From an uncultured Chitinophaga sp. (lineage in GTDB: Bacteria; Bacteroidota; Bacteroidia; Chitinophagales; Chitinophagaceae), in assembly GCF_946479755.1 (NCBI RefSeq), contig NZ_CAMLHC010000014.1:62001-126000 (forward strand): a stretch of DNA of 64,000 bases, in the 5' to 3' direction. This document shows positions 33,765-42,713 of the stretch, piece by piece (positions within the stretch are counted from its first letter, which is position 1; the number at the start of each line of letters is the position of its first letter). Made by a program: the position numbers and the translations under genes. The notes below the pieces were generated by a model. The model did no database searches and was not told the DNA's origin. It saw only the letters and a list, made by a program, of their open reading frames with translations.

Positions 33765-36212
33765 ATGGCCAAAAAATTATCAGCATTATTGTTAATGCTC
33801 TTCAGCCTGATAGCCGGTGTAAGCGCCCAGAGCGGCACCGGAGGGATTAAAGGAAATATTGTCACCAGTGAGGGAGAAGCCGCCGCTTTTGTCAGCGTAC
33901 GCATCGAACAACACAGCAGAGGCACTGTTACGGACGGTAAAGGCGACTTCGCCTTCCGCCGCCTGGAGCCCGGAACATATGTATTACAGGTATCCCTGCT
34001 GGGATACGAGCCAATGGCCGAAACGGTAACGGTAACGGCTAACCACACCACTACCGTGAAGCTGCACCTGCAGGTGTCCAAAACACAATTGTCAGAAGTA
34101 ACCGTGGTAGGCGGCCAAAACAAGCTGGCCAACAAGGAAAGCGATTACATCGCCCGCCTGCCGATCAAAAACCTGGAAAATCCGCAGGTGTACAACGTAG
34201 TAGGTAAAGAACTGATGAAAGAACAGGTGGTCACCAGCTTTGACGACGCGCTGAAAAATGCGCCCGGCGTCACCCGCCTGTGGTCTTCTACCGGCCGCGG
34301 CGGCGACGGTGCAGGTTATTTCACCATGCGTGGCTTCGCGGTACAGCCCACCATGGTCAACGGTATCGCGGGTATCTCCAACGGCAGCCCCGATCCGGCC
34401 GACATTGAACGTATCGAAACCATCAAAGGCCCCTCCGGCACCCTGTTCGGCAGCAGCCTCGTTTCTTTCGGCGGCCTGATCAACATCGTTACCAAAAAAC
34501 CTTATGACGCCTTTGGCGGCGAAATCAGCTATACCGGTGGCACCTACGGCCTGAACCGCGTAACGGCAGACCTCAACACCCCGCTGAACAAGGATAAATC
34601 CGCCATCCTGCGCACCAACGCGGCCTATCATTCCGAAGGCAGCTTCCAGGACGCAGGCTTCAAACGCTCCTGGTTCCTGGCTCCCAGCCTCTCCTACCGC
34701 GTAAACGACCGCCTGTCGTTCCTCGTGAACACGGAGTTCTACAGCGGAGAAAGCACCAACCCCACCATGATATTCCTGAACCGCCGCCGTCAGCTGATTG
34801 CCAGAACACCGGACCAGCTGGGCATCGACTTCACCCGGTCTTACACCAGCAACGATATTACCATCAAAACACCGTCTGTGAACCTCTTCGGTCAGGCCAA
34901 CTATAAACTGTCTGACCAATGGACTTCCCAGACAACTGTTTCCAGGAGTACCCGCCGCAGCGAGGGCTACTACTCCTACGTGATGTTCCTCGATGAAGGC
35001 GGCACGCGGGACAACCCGATGCCTGCCAACGATACGCTCATCAGCCGCTATCTGACCCATCAGAACTCCACCACCACCGCCACCGACGTTCAGCAGAACT
35101 TCATCGGCGATTTCAAAATCGGCAGCCTGCGCAACCGCCTCGTGGCCGGACTGGACTTCCTGAGCCAGTTCACCGAAAACGACAACTCCCCCTACATCCG
35201 CTTTGACCTTATCAATACCCAGAATCCTAAAGACCCGCGCTACGCCCAGCTCAACAGGGCCGCTGTAGACGCCCGCCTGGCACAGGTGACAAGCGGACAG
35301 GTAAAAAATGCCACTACTAACTATACTTACAGCGCCTACGTTTCAGACGTGTTAAATATCACCGATCAGCTGATCGCAATGGCCAGCTTACGGGTAGACC
35401 ACTTCGTTATCAGACCTACCAAAAACTACGTGACCGGTGAGAAAGGCAAAGATGATTACAGCCAGACCACTGTCTCCCCGAAATTTGGTTTGATCTACCA
35501 GGTAGTGAAAGATAAGGTGAGCCTGTTTGCCAACTACATGAACGGTTTCAAGAACGCAGCGCCTGTGACCCAGTCGTTGCCGGAGTACAGCGGCGTGCTG
35601 AAACCGCAGCAGGCCAACCAGTTTGAAGGAGGTGTGAAACTGAATGTGCTCAACAATAAACTGAGCATGAGCGCCAGCTACTATAATATCCTGGTGACCA
35701 ATATGACACGGAGCATTGACGTGGAGAAAGGCGGCAACCACTATAATATTACCGTACAGGATGGCTCTCAGCGCAGCAAGGGTGTGGAAGTGGACCTGAT
35801 CGCCAATCCCCTGCCGGGATTAAACATTGTGGCCGGATATGGTTATAATGACAGTAAAATGGAAAAGTCTGATTCCGGCATACTGGGCCGCCGCCCTGTC
35901 AGCGCGGGCCCTGAGCACGTGGCCAACTGGTGGATCAGCTACACCGCTACCAGCGGCAAACTGCACGGCCTCGGTATTGGTTTCGGCGGTAATTACGGCA
36001 GTGAAAATATGATCACCAATTCAAAAGCCACCGGCGTGTTCACCCTGCCTTCCTACACCGTGCTGAATGCCGGTATTTTCTACCAGGTGAATGCTTACCG
36101 CCTTGCGTTGAAGATGGACAATATCACCGACAAGGTGTACTATGGCGGATGGACGACCGTGGAGCGGATGATGCCCCGCCGTTTCTCTGCCAGCGTGGCC
36201 TTTAAATTTTAA
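33765..36212 (+). CDS. TonB-dependent siderophore receptor
   Basis: The 815-residue protein has a signal peptide (MAKKLSALLLMLFSLIAGVSAQ, cut near residue 20), a carboxypeptidase-like beta-sandwich (residues 25-105), a plug (about 110-240; PGVTRLWSSTGRGGDG, FFMRGF-type YFTMRGF, IERIETIKGPSGTLFG) and a long barrel ending in ASVAFKF. The FTMRGF-IETIKGP wording is that of FecA/FhuA-like ferric siderophore receptors. It should import an iron-siderophore complex. The ATG at 33765 begins the signal peptide. It stands alone, with a strong terminator; no siderophore genes are near. Confidence 0.93.
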   Translation: MAKKLSALLLMLFSLIAGVSAQSGTGGIKGNIVTSEGEAAAFVSVRIEQHSRGTVTDGKGDFAFRRLEPGTYVLQVSLLGYEPMAETVTVTANHTTTVKLHLQVSKTQLSEVTVVGGQNKLANKESDYIARLPIKNLENPQVYNVVGKELMKEQVVTSFDDALKNAPGVTRLWSSTGRGGDGAGYFTMRGFAVQPTMVNGIAGISNGSPDPADIERIETIKGPSGTLFGSSLVSFGGLINIVTKKPYDAFGGEISYTGGTYGLNRVTADLNTPLNKDKSAILRTNAAYHSEGSFQDAGFKRSWFLAPSLSYRVNDRLSFLVNTEFYSGESTNPTMIFLNRRRQLIARTPDQLGIDFTRSYTSNDITIKTPSVNLFGQANYKLSDQWTSQTTVSRSTRRSEGYYSYVMFLDEGGTRDNPMPANDTLISRYLTHQNSTTTATDVQQNFIGDFKIGSLRNRLVAGLDFLSQFTENDNSPYIRFDLINTQNPKDPRYAQLNRAAVDARLAQVTSGQVKNATTNYTYSAYVSDVLNITDQLIAMASLRVDHFVIRPTKNYVTGEKGKDDYSQTTVSPKFGLIYQVVKDKVSLFANYMNGFKNAAPVTQSLPEYSGVLKPQQANQFEGGVKLNVLNNKLSMSASYYNILVTNMTRSIDVEKGGNHYNITVQDGSQRSKGVEVDLIANPLPGLNIVAGYGYNDSKMEKSDSGILGRRPVSAGPEHVANWWISYTATSGKLHGLGIGFGGNYGSENMITNSKATGVFTLPSYTVLNAGIFYQVNAYRLALKMDNITDKVYYGGWTTVERMMPRRFSASVAFKF

Positions 36213-36236
36213 ACCTTACAATCAATTCCAATAACG

Positions 36237-36265
36237 GCCGGTGTGTTTCCACACCGGCTTTTTTT
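36237..36265 (+). terminator. Terminator of the siderophore receptor gene
   Basis: Nine-base perfect arms (GCCGGTGTG / CACACCGGC, loop TTTC) are followed by TTTTTTT. The T run touches the end of the convergent DUF4260 gene. Confidence 0.9.
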
Positions 36266-36635
36266 ATGATTGTCGTTTAGCCTTGTGGCCGATCTCTCCC
36301 AGGTGCGTGTCTTTGAAGCCGGTCATATATTTCAATCCGTAGCCGAAGACGCGGTCCATACAGGAGTGGGCAAACAGGATGATCCCTGTGAATGCCAGCC
36401 ATTCGAATCCCAGCAGATGACCGGCGAGATACACCAGCAGAGCGATCCCTTTATGGTGGAAGAAATTGTACACCACGGCGCCCACTTTGTTGCCCGCCGC
36501 ATAACCGATCATGCTGAGGTCCGGCAGCAGCAGGCAGGCCGGAAACACCCACCAGGCATAGGATATCCGCACGTTAAACAAAATGATGGCCATGAGGAAC
36601 ATGGCAATTTCTTCAAGATTCAACAATGTCTTCAT
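36264..36635 (-). CDS. DUF4260 membrane protein
   Basis: The 123-residue protein has four hydrophobic stretches with the DUF4260 hallmarks: LLPDLSMIGYAAG, YNFFHHKG, FAHSCMDRVFGYGLKY and a terminal HLGEIG. The conserved His/Asp positions suggest metal binding, but the function is unknown. Convergent with the siderophore receptor. Confidence 0.9.
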   Translation of the reverse strand: MKTLLNLEEIAMFLMAIILFNVRISYAWWVFPACLLLPDLSMIGYAAGNKVGAVVYNFFHHKGIALLVYLAGHLLGFEWLAFTGIILFAHSCMDRVFGYGLKYMTGFKDTHLGEIGHKAKRQS

Positions 36636-36666
36636 ATAAAATTTTCAGGCAGCAAAAGTAATTAAT

Positions 36667-36674
36667 TAGTTTTG
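36667..36674 (+). promoter_or_regulatory. -7 box of the DUF92 gene
   Basis: TAGTTTTG, an exact TAnnTTTG, 13 bases before the ATG. Confidence 0.5.
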
Positions 36675-36687
36675 CTGACCTCGATTT

Positions 36688-37410
36688 ATGAATACAACAT
36701 TTCAGCATTACGGCCTCTTTATGTTGCTGCTGGCCGGCTTTATAGTAGTCTGCGTCCGGACCGGCAAACTATCCGTTTCCGCGGCCATGGCGGCCGGTGT
36801 TACCGGGCTGCTGGTTTTCGCCGGCGCGGGTTATCCCGGCATAGCCTTATTGGGTACGTTCTTCGTGCTGGGCACCCTGGCTACTTCCCACAAAAAAAAT
36901 ATCAAAGCCGCTATTACGGCTGACGGAGCGCATCCTGAAAAGCGGAAGGCCGGCCAGGTATTTGCCAATGGCGGTGCCGCCGCGCTCATGGCGTTGCTGA
37001 TGCTTGCCGATCCCGTGCGGGCAGAGCTGTATGGGCTGATGCTGGCGGGCAGCCTCGCTTCCGCAACCGCCGATACGTTGTCGTCTGAACTGGGCACTGT
37101 TTACGGCCGCCGCTTTTTCAATATCCTCACTTTCAGAAAAGAAGCGAAGGGACTGGATGGCGTGGTAAGCCTGGAAGGCACGCTGCTGGGGGCTGCAGGC
37201 GCAGGGGTGATCGCCATCGTATATGCGTTGGCGGCAGGGTTCGACCGGCGTATGGCCTATATCGTGATGGCCGGCATTCTGGGCAATCTGATGGATTCTG
37301 TGCTGGGGGCGGCGCTGGAGCGGAAACACTACATCGGCAATGATGCCGTTAATTTCAGCAATACGTTGTTTGCCGCACTGGTAGCCGGAGCATGCGGCTG
37401 GTGGTGGTAA
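36688..37410 (+). CDS. DUF92 membrane protein
   Basis: The 240-residue protein has about six hydrophobic helices and the DUF92 signature SATADTLSSELGTVYGRRFFNI (SELG) near 124-145 plus GTLLGAAGAG and YIGNDAVNFSNTL. Plant and cyanobacterial relatives act on prenyl phosphates such as phytyl phosphate; for this bacterial form the reaction is not known. Single gene. Confidence 0.9.
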   Translation: MNTTFQHYGLFMLLLAGFIVVCVRTGKLSVSAAMAAGVTGLLVFAGAGYPGIALLGTFFVLGTLATSHKKNIKAAITADGAHPEKRKAGQVFANGGAAALMALLMLADPVRAELYGLMLAGSLASATADTLSSELGTVYGRRFFNILTFRKEAKGLDGVVSLEGTLLGAAGAGVIAIVYALAAGFDRRMAYIVMAGILGNLMDSVLGAALERKHYIGNDAVNFSNTLFAALVAGACGWWW

Positions 37411-37411
37411 A

Positions 37412-37437
37412 GAAAAAGCCCGCGCGGTGGCGGGCTT
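37412..37437 (-). terminator. Terminator of the Gfo/Idh/MocA gene
   Basis: Perfect 8-base arms (AAGCCCGC / GCGGGCTT, loop of 6), followed on the minus strand by TTTCTTT, 9 bases after the oxidoreductase stop. It also closes the convergent DUF92 gene. Confidence 0.7.
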
Positions 37438-37445
37438 GCAGCTGT

Positions 37446-38528
37446 TTATAAGGTAACGATCTTTCCGGTACGGACCGACTCGTCGCAGGCAAAAGCGATG
37501 CGCAGGCTGTTCACCGCATCCTGCACGTGGTCTGTCAGGTCTATGTTTTCGCGGATTGCCTTCAGGAAGTAACGCTGTTCACGGTTGCACAGTTCCTGGT
37601 GGTCCGGTTCATCCTCCATATTGATCCAGGTATCTTCTTTCGCAAATTCCCCTTTATCGTTCAGCGTGGCATGATGCAGCCGCAGGGACTCTGTTTTCGT
37701 ATGTGCCTCTATGTTATCTGAGTTGCCCGCTTTGCCGGATTCTTTTGCCACGATAGACACGCAGCCCTGCGGGCCGATCACGTCCTTCACGAAGAAAGCG
37801 GTTTCGCTGATCATGGGCCCCCAGCCTGCTTCGTACCAGCCTACGGAACCGTCTTCAAAGCGGATCTGCAACTGGCCATAGTTGTAGTTGTCTGCCGGGA
37901 TATCGCTGGACAGCCGTGCGCCGATGGCGCTCACCTGCACCGGTTTGGAGCGGGTCATCTGGCACATCACGTCGATATAGTGCACGCCGCAGTCCACAAT
38001 GGGACTCAGGCTCTGCAGCAGGTTGCGGTGCACGCCCCATTTGCTGCCGGAGCTCTGCTGGTTGAGGTTCATGCGCATCACCAGCGGTTTACCCAGCTGG
38101 TGGGCTATCTCCACGAAACGCTCCCAGGACGGGTGATGGCGCAGGATGTATCCTACCACCAGTTTTTTACCGGCTTTCCGTGCAGCCACGGCTACCCTTT
38201 CAGCGCCCGCCACGGAGTCTGCCAGCGGTTTTTCGATGAACACATGACAACCGCTTTCCAGCGCTTTGATTGCATAACTTTCGTGAGTGTCGGGATAGGT
38301 GGAGATGCAGACAGCATCCGGCCGGGTGGCCGCCAGTGCCTCTTCGTAGTTGCTGTACAGCGTGTAACCGCCGCCCAGTTTATCATTTAACACCTGCTTG
38401 CTGGAGCCGGTAGATACGATACCACATATTTCAAAGCCGTCCAGGGTGTGATAAGCCACGGCATGGGAGGTGCCCATATTGCCACAGCCTACAACGAGCA
38501 CCCGCAATGGTTGTACGTTTTCTGCCAT
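37446..38528 (-). CDS. Gfo/Idh/MocA-family NAD(P)-dependent oxidoreductase
   Basis: The 360-residue protein has the Rossmann motif VVGCGNMGTSHAVAYH (residues 12-27), the sequence EKPLADSV (EKP motif) near residue 105 that carries the conserved lysine, and the sheet domain with YIDVMCQM holding the likely catalytic His in DCGVHYIDV. It should oxidise or reduce a sugar or inositol derivative in the cytoplasm. No sugar-pathway genes are adjacent, so the substrate is open. Confidence 0.9.
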   Translation of the reverse strand: MAENVQPLRVLVVGCGNMGTSHAVAYHTLDGFEICGIVSTGSSKQVLNDKLGGGYTLYSNYEEALAATRPDAVCISTYPDTHESYAIKALESGCHVFIEKPLADSVAGAERVAVAARKAGKKLVVGYILRHHPSWERFVEIAHQLGKPLVMRMNLNQQSSGSKWGVHRNLLQSLSPIVDCGVHYIDVMCQMTRSKPVQVSAIGARLSSDIPADNYNYGQLQIRFEDGSVGWYEAGWGPMISETAFFVKDVIGPQGCVSIVAKESGKAGNSDNIEAHTKTESLRLHHATLNDKGEFAKEDTWINMEDEPDHQELCNREQRYFLKAIRENIDLTDHVQDAVNSLRIAFACDESVRTGKIVTL

Positions 38529-38621
38529 GAGATAAATTCCGGTTTAGTTTTTCATCAATCCCGGTAAGATACAGTGCAATACAGTGATTTACAAGCAGAA
38601 TTTTATGCCGGCCGGAAATGT

Positions 38622-38629
38622 TACTTTTG
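38622..38629 (+). promoter_or_regulatory. -7 box of the yjbQ-like gene
   Basis: TACTTTTG, an exact TAnnTTTG, 16 bases before the chosen ATG. It rules out the in-frame ATG at 38574. Confidence 0.5.
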
Positions 38630-38645
38630 CAGAAACGACAGCAGC

Positions 38646-39077
38646 ATGGAGATTTTTCAGCAGGCTTTACGGCTAAAAGCCCGTCCCAGAGGGTTTCACC
38701 TGATCACGCACGAGGTGGTGCAGGCCTTTCCGCAGATAGGCACGTTGCAGTCCGGCGTGTTGCAGGTATTTATCCAGCACACCTCCGCCGGCCTGACGAT
38801 CAATGAAAATGCAGACCCGACAGTGCGGGTGGATTTTGAAACGTATTTCAACAAAGCCGTTCCGGAAAACGACCCAGATTATGAGCACAATGACGAAGGA
38901 CCCGACGATATGCCTGCCCACCTGAAGGCTTCCCTGCTAGGCTGTTCCGTGATGATACCCATTCATAACGGCCGGCTGGCGCTGGGCACCTGGCAGGGTA
39001 TTTACCTGTGCGAACACCGGGACCACGGCGGCCCGCGCAACCTGGTGCTGACCGCCTGGGGCAAACCCATGTCCTGA
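38646..39077 (+). CDS. yjbQ: YjbQ/UPF0047 family protein
   Basis: The 143-residue protein is a full-length YjbQ: HLITHEVVQAF, the core FIQHTSAGLTINENADPTV and HLKASLLGCSVMIPI, and the end LGTWQGIYLCEHRDHGGPRNLVLTAWG. Conserved His and Glu/Asp residues form a metal site. Members show weak thiamine-phosphate-synthase activity and may act as a housekeeping enzyme of uncertain role. The upstream in-frame ATG at 38574 is excluded by the promoter position. Confidence 0.92.
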   Translation: MEIFQQALRLKARPRGFHLITHEVVQAFPQIGTLQSGVLQVFIQHTSAGLTINENADPTVRVDFETYFNKAVPENDPDYEHNDEGPDDMPAHLKASLLGCSVMIPIHNGRLALGTWQGIYLCEHRDHGGPRNLVLTAWGKPMS

Positions 39078-39135
39078 CTTGGTGAGGCGGCAAAGCAGGC
39101 ATAGCTCTTCTATCGTCAAAAAAGCAGAAGACACG

Positions 39136-39642
39136 TTATTTCCCCTGCGGGAAACGATCGCCTACCAGGTTGAGCTCAATATGATGTTCGAGATAAGCTT
39201 TCAGTCCGGCTAACACCCAGCAGAAGCCGCCGGTGGAGTCCAGCGCTTTTTGCTGCACCGTCTGCGCATCACCGGAGAAGCCGTCATTCACCACTTCCAC
39301 GAAAGTGGCGTCGTCGCCATGCGGCGTAAACGTCCACACCACGCGGGTGGCGTTCTCAGCAGCTTTCGGGTTGCCGCCTGCCCGGTCGTAGCTGTCATAC
39401 CAGCGGATCTCGATCCGCCTGTCGGGCTCAATAGCGACGGTGTCCACGGCGCTGCTTACATTGTACATTTCCCAGGACCAGATCACTTCTTTACCCACCT
39501 CCAGTTTACCGGTGCTTTTGGTAAACCAGAACCGGGTGGTGACTGCCGGGTCAATAAATGCGTTAAACACTTCCGCTGCAGGTCTCCGGATCAGCATGCC
39601 GCTTTGTGCGATCGCTGGTTGAGGTGTGTTTGCCATAGTCAT
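39136..39642 (-). CDS. SRPBCC/AHSA1-family protein
   Basis: The 168-residue protein has the AHSA1 fold: RPAAEVFNAFIDPAVTTRFWF, EVIWSWEMYNV, RVVWTFTPHGDDATFVEVVNDGF and a last helix ending in LKAYLEHHIELNLVGDRFP. AHSA1-like proteins bind hydrophobic ligands or Hsp90-type partners. An elaborate paired-operator promoter lies just upstream, so its expression is tightly controlled although no TetR or MarR gene is next to it. Confidence 0.9.
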   Translation of the reverse strand: MTMANTPQPAIAQSGMLIRRPAAEVFNAFIDPAVTTRFWFTKSTGKLEVGKEVIWSWEMYNVSSAVDTVAIEPDRRIEIRWYDSYDRAGGNPKAAENATRVVWTFTPHGDDATFVEVVNDGFSGDAQTVQQKALDSTGGFCWVLAGLKAYLEHHIELNLVGDRFPQGK

Positions 39643-39657
39643 GATTTTTTAAACAAT

Positions 39658-39722
39658 AAAAAAATGCGTAATCGATCGGTTACAAATATAAATTATTAAA
39701 CCAATCGGTTACGCATTTTTTT
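39658..39722 (-). promoter_or_regulatory. Promoter with two operators inside 14-base inverted arms
   Basis: Fourteen-base perfect arms (AAAAAAATGCGTAA and TTACGCATTTTTTT) flank a 37-base core. Inside are two near-palindromes, AACCAATCGGTT (39699-39710) and TAATCGATCGGTTA (39669-39682). On the minus strand the sequence between them is TATATTTG (39683-39690), an exact -7 box for the SRPBCC gene. The architecture copies that at 14349-14395. Confidence 0.65.
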
Positions 39723-39732
39723 TGGATAAAAA

Positions 39733-40179
39733 TTAATGGAAGTAGATATCAACGTAGTCTACCACATTATTTCCTTCACAGTTGTCCATCTCCTGCAGCC
39801 GCCAGTATTTTCTGGCGCCTTTGGCCAGGAAGTGGTAGGTGCCGGTTTTTTCGCACACCTTGCCGCCATTGACATTGCTGTATTGGGTGCGGATGGTACC
39901 GTTAAAAGTCAGTTCTTTAGGAGTGTCCACGGTGAGAGTTCCGTCGATGGTCACAAAATCGCCGGTCTTCTCATCCCGTTGTTCTCCTTTTACCGTATAG
40001 GTAGCGTCTTTTTGTTTCGTGATCATCACTTCACCGGGGTGGTCCCAGCTGATCCATTGCAGGGTGAAGCTGTGTTTGCCTTCGCGAATTGTCTTGCCTG
40101 CAGGCGGCTGGGCATAGGTGGCGGTCCCGGTAAAAAGGGCGGCGGTCAACAGGCATGCAGTGATTAATTTCTTCATCAT
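39733..40179 (-). CDS. Exported hypothetical protein
   Basis: The 148-residue protein starts with a signal peptide (cut near ATYAQ, residue 23), then a compact beta-rich domain with a repeated pattern of short strands (HSFTLQWISWDHPGEVMITKQKDATYTVKGEQR), two cysteines that could pair (KVCEKTG, MDNCEGNN) and an end VDYVDIYFH. No family was recognised. It is transcribed 10 bases before the paired operator of the SRPBCC gene and in the same direction, so it might read through into it. Confidence 0.8.
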   Translation of the reverse strand: MMKKLITACLLTAALFTGTATYAQPPAGKTIREGKHSFTLQWISWDHPGEVMITKQKDATYTVKGEQRDEKTGDFVTIDGTLTVDTPKELTFNGTIRTQYSNVNGGKVCEKTGTYHFLAKGARKYWRLQEMDNCEGNNVVDYVDIYFH

Positions 40180-40248
40180 ACGTACAATGTATTGGTTAAA
40201 AACAGTGTATCAAATATAAGTGCATTACCGTCTCCCGCCAAACCCCTT

Positions 40249-41025
40249 CTAGCGGCTTACTGTCAACAGCAGCGCTGCCAGTTCTTCCGGCTGGGTGATC
40301 ATGGCGTCATGTCCTGTTTTCATTTCGTAGTATTTCCATTGGGGCGATTGTTTTGCTTTGGCGGCAAACACACCCAGTACCGGCAGCTGTGGCTGCGTGC
40401 AGGCGATGTAGATGAGCGGCAGACCATTGCCATACGGATGATGTAAGGTCAGCCGCCGGGCGAAAGTACCGTAAGGTTGCAACGTAAGCCGGGCATCTAC
40501 CCACTGCTGGTCTTGCGTATTGGTGACGCCAAACAGGCTGGAAGGCCGTATCGACAAGCTATGCATCCCATACTGCGCCGCATCTTTTTCAAATTCCTTT
40601 TGAAGCGATGCCGGATGCACGGAGATACAGCTCTCCCCGTTCCCCGCGATAACCGCATCCAGGTAAACCAGTTTACTGATCCTTTCAGGGATACGGTCTG
40701 CCACCCCGGCAATGACCACGCCGGCGTAACTGTGCCCTACCAGCACCACATCGTGCAGGTCTTCCATATAAAGCAGGTTGACGATATCGGTAATGTGGGT
40801 ATTAAGATCGATACTGTCATGCGGCTGGTTTTTATGTTCTCCCAGGCCGCTGAGGGAAGGCGTATAAACGATATGACCCTCCGCCCGCAGCTTTTCACTG
40901 ACCCTTTGCCAGCTCCAGCCACCGTGCCAGGCGCCGTGCACCAATACAAACACTTTCCGCGACTGCGCTATGAGAGATACCTGTACCAACAGGAATACGA
41001 TGATTAATCTGATAAACTTTTGCAT
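40249..41025 (-). CDS. Exported alpha/beta hydrolase
   Basis: The 258-residue protein has a signal peptide (MQKFIRLIIVFLLVQVSLIAQS, cut near residue 21) and an alpha/beta-hydrolase fold: FVLVHGAWHGGWSW at the oxyanion hole, nucleophile elbow VGHSYAGVV (S near residue 98), and a C-terminal TGHDAMITQPEELAALL with the catalytic His. It resembles plant salicylate-esterase/MES-type hydrolases and should act in the periplasm on a small ester. The earlier in-frame ATG (41046) is less likely since the signal starts at the second. Confidence 0.88.
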   Translation of the reverse strand: MQKFIRLIIVFLLVQVSLIAQSRKVFVLVHGAWHGGWSWQRVSEKLRAEGHIVYTPSLSGLGEHKNQPHDSIDLNTHITDIVNLLYMEDLHDVVLVGHSYAGVVIAGVADRIPERISKLVYLDAVIAGNGESCISVHPASLQKEFEKDAAQYGMHSLSIRPSSLFGVTNTQDQQWVDARLTLQPYGTFARRLTLHHPYGNGLPLIYIACTQPQLPVLGVFAAKAKQSPQWKYYEMKTGHDAMITQPEELAALLLTVSR

Positions 41026-41076
41026 GGAAAAATAATTTTCCTGCAAGTTTAAAAAGACATCTCATCAACATCAATA

Positions 41077-41094
41077 ACTCACCCGAAAGTGAGT
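41077..41094 (-). promoter_or_regulatory. Inverted repeat upstream of the hydrolase gene
   Basis: Six-base perfect arms ACTCAC and GTGAGT surround CCGAAA, 52 bases before the hydrolase start. The layout resembles HxlR-type operators. No HxlR gene is in this window. Confidence 0.35.
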
Positions 41095-41251
41095 GGGAAG
41101 AGAGCGGTGACAGATATGGGATAATGCCAATAGTAAAGCTGGCAAACGATCTTTCCAGATCCAGTTGCAAGTAGTCATACGACAACGGGTATATTTACGG
41201 CTTAAATATACGGCTGTAGCAGGTAATATTCCGGGAGAAAAGAGCGTTGTG

Positions 41252-42241
41252 TTAATTGTTGTTGATGTGCTGCCGGGTGATGCCCAGCTTTTTCATTCTT
41301 GCTTCCAGCGTGGTTGGCTTTATCTGTAGGATAGCCGCAGCGCCGTTTTCTCCGCGGATACGGCCATTACAGTGTTTCAGTACACGGATGATCAGTTGTC
41401 TTTCTGCTTCCGCGAGGCTGGTGATGGGCGGACTGGAATCGGTGTCCCTGGCTTTTTCCGGCGGGGGTAGTTCCACATAAATCACCGGCGCGTTGCCGAT
41501 GATGACGGCTCTTTCCACCAGGTGCTGCAGTTCGCGGATATTGCCGGGCCAGTGATAACGGAGCATCGCTTCCATAGAACGCTGGCTGATGGTCGCTACC
41601 GGTTTGTGGAAATGTTGGGACGCACTTTCCACAAAGTATTTCGCCAGCAAGGGGATGTCTTCTTTCCGTTCCCGCAGGGGCGGCAGGTGTATCGGAAATA
41701 CGTTGAGCCGGTAGTAGAGATCGTAGCGGAAGCGGCCGGCCTGGCACTCCGCCTCCAGGACGCGGTTGGTGGCGGCAACCACCCGCACGTCCGTCTTAAC
41801 GGTGACGCCACCTATTCTTTCTATTTCTTTTTCCTGTAATACTCTCAGTAGTTTCGGCTGTTGTTCCAGCGGCAGCTCTCCTATTTCATCGAGGAAGATG
41901 GTGCTTTGATGCGCCAGTTCAAACTTGCCGGCGCGGCGTTGCAGTGCACCGGTAAAGGCGCCTTTCTCATGGCCAAACAATTCAGATTCTATCAGCTGCG
42001 GTGGCAAGGCGGCACAGTTGACTTTCACCATGGAACGCGTCCTGCGGGCAGACCATTCATGGATAGCCTGCGCAATCACTTCTTTGCCGGTACCAGTTTC
42101 CCCGGTAAGCAATACGGTGGCATCCGTATCCGCCACCTGCTGCACTTGCTGTATGACAGCCTGCAGCGCAGGGCCTCCTATCAATGGTCCGTATGACGTT
42201 GATAAATAAGCAGCATCCTTTCGGGTATGTTCACTCCTCAT
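41252..42241 (-). CDS. PspF-like sigma-54 activator without a sensor domain
   Basis: The 329-residue protein is almost only a sigma-54 AAA+ domain (about 20-255) with Walker A GETGTGKE (47-54), the sigma-54-contacting GAFTGA loop (94-99), Walker B TIFLDEIGELPL, and a C-terminal Fis-type helix-turn-helix (LQIKPTTLEARMKKLGI). The N-terminus before it is only about 18 residues long, so there is no receiver, GAF or PAS domain. This is the architecture of PspF (325 residues), whose activity is controlled by a separate inhibitor. No such partner is encoded next to it. Target promoters are unknown. Confidence 0.88.
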   Translation of the reverse strand: MRSEHTRKDAAYLSTSYGPLIGGPALQAVIQQVQQVADTDATVLLTGETGTGKEVIAQAIHEWSARRTRSMVKVNCAALPPQLIESELFGHEKGAFTGALQRRAGKFELAHQSTIFLDEIGELPLEQQPKLLRVLQEKEIERIGGVTVKTDVRVVAATNRVLEAECQAGRFRYDLYYRLNVFPIHLPPLRERKEDIPLLAKYFVESASQHFHKPVATISQRSMEAMLRYHWPGNIRELQHLVERAVIIGNAPVIYVELPPPEKARDTDSSPPITSLAEAERQLIIRVLKHCNGRIRGENGAAAILQIKPTTLEARMKKLGITRQHINNN

Positions 42242-42713
42242 TACACTATAGGGTCAGTGAGTCGTCTCTATGGCAACTCCGGTTAACAATATCCAACATT
42301 TCGTATATCCGTTTGGGTAACTCCAAAATATTGGACGGGACCACGGTCAATTATCTTCGTAGGTGATTGGTTAACAGTAACTTATTCACATGGCATGGTC
42401 ATTGAATTCCGGATGGAAATTTTTTAACCCGAAAAAATTTATAGTTCACCCGTAAAAAAACTAAGCCCAAACAATCACATATGTAAATAAGCAATAGCAG
42501 ATTTCAGCGATAGTAACAGGTAAAGACTTTTATATCAATAGCAGGCTGCATTATACAAAAAAGATACCAGTTGGTTATCTGAAAAGCCTGTTATGTACCC
42601 CCCATTAATACACCCGTACGGACTCCTTCCTTGTTATGCCATCACCCGCTGAAAAAAGCCATGCCATCCAACACATAGCCATCAAAACTATATGTTTAAA
42701 AACCTCATTTGTT
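42242..42713. other. Long intergenic region with TCCAA inverted repeats
   Basis: Close to the sigma-54 activator start are TCCAACATTT (42292-42301) and its near-reverse-complement AAATATTGGA (42326-42335), and the second overlaps TCCAA-AATA-TTGGA (42322-42335). These could be activator-binding sites for autoregulation. The rest is AT-rich and holds no gene I can support; the FemAB-like gene begins at 42714. Confidence 0.4.

Noticed and set aside
34092..35060. Long minus-strand reading frame of 322 codons opposite the siderophore receptor gene
   Set aside because: It is an antisense shadow in GC-rich DNA. The plus strand has a full-length, well-conserved receptor, and the antisense translation has no recognisable domain.
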